This document shows positions 59,407 to 64,000 of a stretch of DNA of 64,000 nucleotides, in pieces. How positions within the stretch are numbered: the first letter of the stretch is position 1; every line of letters starts with the position of its first letter. The stretch is from the NCBI GenBank assembly GCA_019120075.1, contig DWVT01000020.1, positions 21,463-85,462 of the forward strand, read 5' to 3'. Source of the DNA: Candidatus Mediterraneibacter excrementigallinarum. GTDB lineage: Bacteria; Bacillota; Clostridia; Lachnospirales; Lachnospiraceae. The notes under the pieces were generated by a model. The model saw nothing but the letters and a program-made list of their open reading frames with translations, searched no databases and was not told the DNA's origin. The position numbers and the translations under genes are program-made.

Positions 59407-59567
59407 CTGAGAAAAAAGAAGCCAGGGCAGAGGTTTCCATCAAAGGCCGTAGAGCTGCGCCAGCACTTGGGCTGCGTCTTTTGCAGCCCTATGTACTGTT
59501 GCGCTGCGGCCCGAGCGCAAGCGCGCCTGCGATGGAAATCTCTGTCCTGGCGGACTATTTTTCTCAG
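59407..59567 (+). repeat. Dispersed structured element, copy F (core 59421-59555)
   Basis: P1 is 21 bp (59421-59441 with 59531-59551) with two G-U pairs. P2 keeps GCGC and GC/GC pairs around an internal mismatch (59452-59460 with 59501-59510). P3 GGGCTGC/GCAGCCC encloses the loop GTCTTTT. The GNRA loop GCAA at 59517-59520 is closed by GC/GC. The tail is GGCGGAC. An outer helix CTGAGAAAAA/TTTTTCTCAG (59407-59416 with 59558-59567) overlaps the carB stop codon. The 313-bp gap 59251-59563 otherwise holds only the toxin-antitoxin promoter. Confidence 0.88.
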
Positions 59568-62500
59568 ATCGTCGCAATATCGATCAATGTAAGTTTCTTA
59601 ATATCTGTATTCTCCAGACTGGTGATCAGCGCCTCCGCCGTGTCGATGGCTGTCAGCACGTTTACGCCTGTCTCAATGGCATTTCTCCGGATGACAAATC
59701 CATCCTTGGAGTGCTCTGCTCCCTGTGCCGGGATATCGATGACAAGATCGATCTTATGTCCCAGGATCAGATCCAGAAGGTTCGGTGACTCCTGTTCGAT
59801 CTTGCGGACCGGAGTCGCCTTCACGCCTGCTTCGTTCAGGGCGCGGGCAGTTCCGCTTGTGGCGAAAATGTGGTAGCCGATGTTTGCAAATCTGCGTCCG
59901 ATCTCCACTGCCTCCGGCTGGTCCTCGTCACGGACTGTCATAATCATGTTCTTGAACTTGGGCAGCTTGATTCCTGCGCCAAGGAATGCTTTATAGAGCG
60001 CCTCGTCAAAGGTCTTTGCAATACCAAGACATTCTCCGGTAGACTTCATCTCAGGTCCGAGACTGATATCAGCGCCCCGGATCTTCTCAAAGGAGAACAC
60101 CGGCATCTTGACTGCCACATAGTCTGCCTCCGGCTGAAGTCCCGGTGTGTAGCCCAGTTCTCTGATCTTCTTCCCGATGATGACCTGTGTCGCAAGCGGC
60201 ACGATCGGGATTCCGGTCACCTTGCTGATATACGGCACGGTACGGCTGGAACGCGGGTTGACCTCGATCACATACACATCCTCCTCACCGCAGACGATAA
60301 ACTGGATGTTGATCATACCGATGACGTGGAGGGATTTGGCAAGTCTTCTTGTGTACTCTGCGATCTTCGCCTTTGCCCCCTGTGTCAGGCTCTGAGCCGG
60401 ATAAACGGAGATGCTGTCTCCGGAGTGGATTCCCGCACGCTCGATGTGCTCCATGATACCCGGGATCAGGATGTCTGTTCCGTCGCACACCGCGTCCACC
60501 TCGATCTCCTTGCCCTGCAGGTATTTATCCACAAGGATCGGATGATCCTGCGCGATCCGGTTGATGATGCCGATGAACTGGTCGATGTCGTTGTCATTGA
60601 TGGCAATCTGCATGCCCTGTCCGCCCAGCACGTAAGACGGACGCACCAGCACCGGATAGCCAAGACGGTTTGCCACCTCTTTTGCTTCCTCTGCGGTAAA
60701 TACAGTGCCTCCTGTCGGGCGCGGGATCTGGCATTCTTCCAGGATCTCGTCAAAGAGTTCCCTGTCCTCTGCCTTGTCCACATTCTCCGCGGAAGTTCCG
60801 AGGATCGGCACTCCCATCTTCATGAGGGCCTCTGTCAGCTTGATGGCTGTCTGTCCGCCGAACTGAACCACAGCACCGTCCGGCTTCTCGATATCTACAA
60901 TGCTCTCCACATCTTCCGGTGTGAGGGGCTCAAAATACAGCTTGTCAGCAATATCAAAGTCTGTACTTACAGTCTCCGGATTGTTGTTCACGATGATCGT
61001 CTCATATCCTTCTTTCGCGAACGCCCAGGTACAGTGCACGGAACAGAAATCGAACTCGATTCCCTGTCCGATACGGATCGGTCCGGAACCAAGGACGAGT
61101 ACTTTCTTCTTTCCGGAAGTCTCCTCTACCTCGTTCTCACTTCCGTACACAGAGTAGTAATAAGGCGTCTCCGCCGCAAACTCTGCCGCACAGGTGTCAA
61201 CGATCTTATACGCTGCCACAATGCCGTTTTCATGGCGCATATCGTGAATCTCACGCTCGCTCTTTCCGGTCAGGCGCGCGATCACATTGTCCGGGAACTC
61301 GATCCGTTTTGCTTCTCTCAGGAGATCCGGTGTAAGTTCCTCGTTCTTCAACGTATTCTCCATCTCTACGATGATGGCGATCTTGTCAATGAACCAGCGG
61401 TCGATCCTGGTAATATTGTAAATCGTATCGTAGTCAAAGCCTCTCCGCACCGCCTCCGCAATTCTCCAGATCCGCATATCATCCACGATCGCGAGCTGTT
61501 CGGTCAGTTCTTCCTCCGACAGTCCCGTAAAGTCATAGGACATCAGGCAGTCCACATGCTGCTCCAGAGAGCGGATCGCTTTCATGAGCGCTCCCTCGAA
61601 GTTGTTGCAGATACTCATGACCTCTCCGGTTGCCTTCATCTGTGTCGTCAGTGTCCTCTTGGCGCTGATGAACTTGTCGAAGGGAAGTCTAGGCATCTTC
61701 ACCACCACATAGTCCAGCATAGGCTCAAAGCTCGCATACGTCTTCTGAGTAATCGCGTTCTTGATCTCGTCCAGTGTGTAGCCCAGCGCGATCTTCGCAG
61801 CCACTTTTGCGATGGGGTATCCCGTTGCCTTGGACGCCAGCGCAGAGGAACGGCTGACACGGGGATTTACCTCGATGACGCAGTATTCAAAGGAATCCGG
61901 GTTCAACGCATACTGCACGTTACATCCTCCGGTGATGTTCAGCTCGCTGATGATGTTCAGAGCGGAAGTACGGAGCATCTGGTACTCCTTGTCTCCCAGT
62001 GTCTGAGACGGAGCCACAACGATACTGTCTCCGGTATGCACGCCCACAGGGTCGATATTTTCCATGTTGCAGACCGTGATGCAGTTGCCTGCGCTGTCCC
62101 GCATCACCTCGTACTCGATTTCTTTCCAGCCGGCGATACAGCGCTCTACCAGGACCTGTCCCACACGGGAAAGCCTCAGCCCGTTCTCCAGGATCTCTAC
62201 CAGCTGATGGGAATCATGGGCGATACCGCCGCCGCTGCCTCCCAGTGTATACGCCGGGCGGAGCACTACCGGATAGCCGATCTTGTTCGCAAATGCAAGG
62301 CCGTCATCCACATTCTCTACGACAAGAGATGCCGCCACAGGCTCCCCGATCTTCTCCATGGTCGCCTTGAACTCCAGACGGTCCTCCGCCTTCTTGATGG
62401 TCTCGGAGGTAGTTCCGATCAGGCGCACGCCGTTTGCCTTCAGGAATCCTGCCTCCTCCAGCTCCATGGCGAGGTTCAGTCCTGCCTGTCCTCCCAGCGT

Positions 62501-62764
62501 GGGAAGGACGCTGTCCGGCTTCTCCTTCAGGATGAGCTGCTCCACCACCTCGACGGTAAGCGGCTCAATGTAGACGCGGTCCGCGATGTCTTTGTCTGTC
62601 ATGATGGTCGCCGGGTTAGAGTTCAGCAGAACAACCTCCAGCCCTTCCTCCTTAAGGGAACGGCACGCCTGTGTTCCGGCGTAGTCGAACTCTGCTGCCT
62701 GTCCGATGACGATCGGACCGGAACCGATGACCAGTACTTTCTTTATACTTAAATCTCTAGGCAT
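59564..62764 (-). CDS. carB: Carbamoyl-phosphate synthase large subunit
   Basis: Makes carbamoyl phosphate from ammonia, bicarbonate and two ATP. The protein has 1066 residues, normal, with two homologous ATP-grasp halves: [20 protein letters not shown] at the N-terminus and [20 protein letters not shown] near residue 550. The C-terminal allosteric MGS-like domain starts near residue 930 ([13 protein letters not shown]). It overlaps carA by one base (TAATG), so the two subunits are coupled. Its stop codon lies in an outer helix of element F. Confidence 0.98.
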   Translation of the reverse strand: MPRDLSIKKVLVIGSGPIVIGQAAEFDYAGTQACRSLKEEGLEVVLLNSNPATIMTDKDIADRVYIEPLTVEVVEQLILKEKPDSVLPTLGGQAGLNLAMELEEAGFLKANGVRLIGTTSETIKKAEDRLEFKATMEKIGEPVAASLVVENVDDGLAFANKIGYPVVLRPAYTLGGSGGGIAHDSHQLVEILENGLRLSRVGQVLVERCIAGWKEIEYEVMRDSAGNCITVCNMENIDPVGVHTGDSIVVAPSQTLGDKEYQMLRTSALNIISELNITGGCNVQYALNPDSFEYCVIEVNPRVSRSSALASKATGYPIAKVAAKIALGYTLDEIKNAITQKTYASFEPMLDYVVVKMPRLPFDKFISAKRTLTTQMKATGEVMSICNNFEGALMKAIRSLEQHVDCLMSYDFTGLSEEELTEQLAIVDDMRIWRIAEAVRRGFDYDTIYNITRIDRWFIDKIAIIVEMENTLKNEELTPDLLREAKRIEFPDNVIARLTGKSEREIHDMRHENGIVAAYKIVDTCAAEFAAETPYYYSVYGSENEVEETSGKKKVLVLGSGPIRIGQGIEFDFCSVHCTWAFAKEGYETIIVNNNPETVSTDFDIADKLYFEPLTPEDVESIVDIEKPDGAVVQFGGQTAIKLTEALMKMGVPILGTSAENVDKAEDRELFDEILEECQIPRPTGGTVFTAEEAKEVANRLGYPVLVRPSYVLGGQGMQIAINDNDIDQFIGIINRIAQDHPILVDKYLQGKEIEVDAVCDGTDILIPGIMEHIERAGIHSGDSISVYPAQSLTQGAKAKIAEYTRRLAKSLHVIGMINIQFIVCGEEDVYVIEVNPRSSRTVPYISKVTGIPIVPLATQVIIGKKIRELGYTPGLQPEADYVAVKMPVFSFEKIRGADISLGPEMKSTGECLGIAKTFDEALYKAFLGAGIKLPKFKNMIMTVRDEDQPEAVEIGRRFANIGYHIFATSGTARALNEAGVKATPVRKIEQESPNLLDLILGHKIDLVIDIPAQGAEHSKDGFVIRRNAIETGVNVLTAIDTAEALITSLENTDIKKLTLIDIATI

Positions 62765-63834
62765 TATTTCGCTCCTCCCATCATCTCAATGAATCTGTCA
62801 AACAGGTATCCTGAATCCTGCGGTCCGGGGCATGCCTCCGGATGGAACTGCACAGTGAAGATATTTTTGCCCACATAGACAAGACCCTCGTTTGTCCCGT
62901 CGTTTACATTTTTAAACGCGGGCACAGCCACCGACGGATCCACGCTCTCCTCATCCACCACGTAGCCGTGATTCTGGGAGGATATATATACCCTTCCGGT
63001 CTTTAAATCCTTGACCGGATGGTTTCCTCCGCGATGACCGTATTTCAGCTTGTGTGTGGACGCACCTGTAGCAAGCGCCATAAGCTGATGTCCCAGACAG
63101 ATAGCGAAGATCGGAATGTCTGTATTATAAAGCTTTCTGATTTCTTCGATTATGGATGTGCAGTCCGCCGGGTCTCCCGGTCCGTTGGAAAGCATGATCC
63201 CGTCGGGCTGTGATGAAATGATCTCTTCCGCGGTTGTGTGAGCCGGATAAACAGTTACTTCGCAGCCACGTTCATTCAAAGATTTTGCGATATTGTTTTT
63301 TGCGCCAAGGTCAAGAAGTGCGACTTTCTTTCCTGTTCCTTCGAGGACATATTTTTCCTGACATGTCACTTTGGAAACCACATCTCCTACTGTATATGCC
63401 TTCAGTTTCGGGATGATCTCGTCCAGGTCATAATCTTCTTTCGTCGTGATCATGCCGTTCATGGTCCCCTTCTCTCTCAGGATTTTTGTGAGAGCCCGGG
63501 TATCAATCCCTGCAATTCCCGGAATATCCTGTTCTTTCAGGAAATCCTGAATCGTGCCTTCACAGCGGAAGTTGCTGGGCATCCTGGAAAGTTCCCTCAC
63601 GATATAGCCGTCCGGCCACGCCTTCTTAGACTCCATATCCGGTGTGATCCCGTAATTGCCGATCAGCGGATACGTCATCACGACTGCCTGTCCCGCATAG
63701 GATGGATCTGTCAGCACCTCCAGATAACCTGTCATAGAAGTATTAAATACGATCTCGCTGATACAGTCCCTCGTTGAGCCGATGCTCGTCCCCGTAAATA
63801 CTGTACCATCTTCCAATATTAGAAACGCCTTCAT
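62764..63834 (-). CDS. carA: Carbamoyl-phosphate synthase small subunit
   Basis: The glutaminase subunit, 356 residues from the ATG at 63834 ([20 protein letters not shown]), chosen for its GGGTGA site over the in-frame start at 63864. The N-terminal domain holds [18 protein letters not shown]. The C-terminal glutamine amidotransferase has the catalytic cysteine in [12 protein letters not shown] and the histidine in [11 protein letters not shown]. The genes feed pyrimidine and arginine synthesis. Confidence 0.98.
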   Translation of the reverse strand: MKAFLILEDGTVFTGTSIGSTRDCISEIVFNTSMTGYLEVLTDPSYAGQAVVMTYPLIGNYGITPDMESKKAWPDGYIVRELSRMPSNFRCEGTIQDFLKEQDIPGIAGIDTRALTKILREKGTMNGMITTKEDYDLDEIIPKLKAYTVGDVVSKVTCQEKYVLEGTGKKVALLDLGAKNNIAKSLNERGCEVTVYPAHTTAEEIISSQPDGIMLSNGPGDPADCTSIIEEIRKLYNTDIPIFAICLGHQLMALATGASTHKLKYGHRGGNHPVKDLKTGRVYISSQNHGYVVDEESVDPSVAVPAFKNVNDGTNEGLVYVGKNIFTVQFHPEACPGPQDSGYLFDRFIEMMGGAK

Positions 63835-63873
63835 CTGTTCACCCTTTCCCTTTGTATAATCCAATAATTAACT

Positions 63874-63990
63874 GTTGCTGTCTGCTATAGCAACTGCTCC
63901 TCTGAGAACTGATATGCCGTCACATAGCAAAGGCACTCTTGGAGTCTTTTGATCCCAGAGCGCCCTCTTTCTCAAATTGTAAAGATTATA
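63874..63990 (-). promoter_or_regulatory. carAB leader with hairpins and promoter -10
   Basis: The -10 TATAAT is at 63990-63985; its -35 would lie beyond the window. The leader can form a hairpin with a 9-bp outer stem (63958-63966 with 63930-63938, two G-U) and a smaller one, GTTGCT/AGCAAC (63874-63894). A T-run typical of a PyrR attenuator was not found, so the mechanism is open. Confidence 0.45.
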
Positions 63991-64000
63991 CTACAACTGA

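Noticed and set aside
59870-62752. A 960-codon open frame on the plus strand opposite carB
   Set aside because: It lies fully antisense to the clearly conserved carB, shows no domains or ribosome site, and reflects codon bias of the real gene.
63874-63990. PyrR attenuator before carAB
   Set aside because: A PyrR-binding loop and a terminator U-run could not be identified, so only a structured leader is reported.

Overview
The window looks like a chromosomal segment of an anaerobic, moderate-GC Firmicute, most likely Lachnospiraceae (Clostridia). The evidence is the gene content: class III anaerobic ribonucleotide reductase, a trimeric NADH-linked [FeFe] hydrogenase with two H-cluster sensor-type proteins, a compact fol operon, DUF3793 beside flavodoxin, a PF06541 membrane protein, and AGGAGG-type ribosome binding sites. 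The genus cannot be fixed from what is here. No rRNA, tRNA, CRISPR array, phage or complete insertion sequence was seen.

Layout. 0-5 kb: nrdD/nrdG behind a promoter with two NrdR-like boxes, a ZIP metal transporter with a structured leader, and a Fur-box-controlled DUF3793/flavodoxin pair. 5-10 kb: a small P-loop protein, an unknown membrane protein, and a TrkA/TrkH potassium system. 10.4-16 kb: a repeat-rich gap, an EF-G paralogue, and tyrA-aroA. 16-20 kb: a minus-strand folate operon (folC-folE-HD phosphohydrolase-folP-folBK). 20-25 kb: a wrecked AAA-ATPase/nuclease gene and a GntR-ABC efflux-type operon. 25-39 kb: a hydrogenase region with a SpoIIE-type phosphatase and PAS-containing H-cluster sensor, an ECF sigma factor with a membrane partner, the catalytic operon, and a divergent operon of DRTGG, RsbW-like, second H-cluster sensor, DRTGG and PHP proteins. 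39-44 kb: a KdpDE-like two-component system beside a Ktr-type potassium transporter. 44-49 kb: CorA, polyphosphate kinase, an HD protein and PhoH. 49-54 kb: a TrpXYZ-like ABC importer and a duplicated-domain membrane protein. 54-59 kb: a dicarboxylate/amino-acid symporter, LysR regulator, proB, ogt, a hydrolase and a RelBE-type toxin-antitoxin pair. 59.5-64 kb: carAB.

The most unusual feature is a dispersed family of about 130-nt intergenic elements. There are seven full copies (A-G) and one reduced copy (H). Each folds into the same three-way-junction-like RNA: a copy-specific outer helix of 16-26 bp, a covarying P2/P3 arm with a near-constant loop, and a small hairpin that ends in a GNRA tetraloop in all eight copies, although the tetraloop sequence varies. 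All lie in gaps next to gene 3' ends, and in several an extra outer helix runs over the stop codon of the neighbouring gene. I could not match the family to a known RNA or mobile-element class.

A second theme is hydrogen sensing. One catalytic electron-bifurcating-type hydrogenase is flanked by two different sensor-like H-cluster proteins, each with its own phosphatase or kinase-like partner, so this region may form one H2/redox regulatory circuit.
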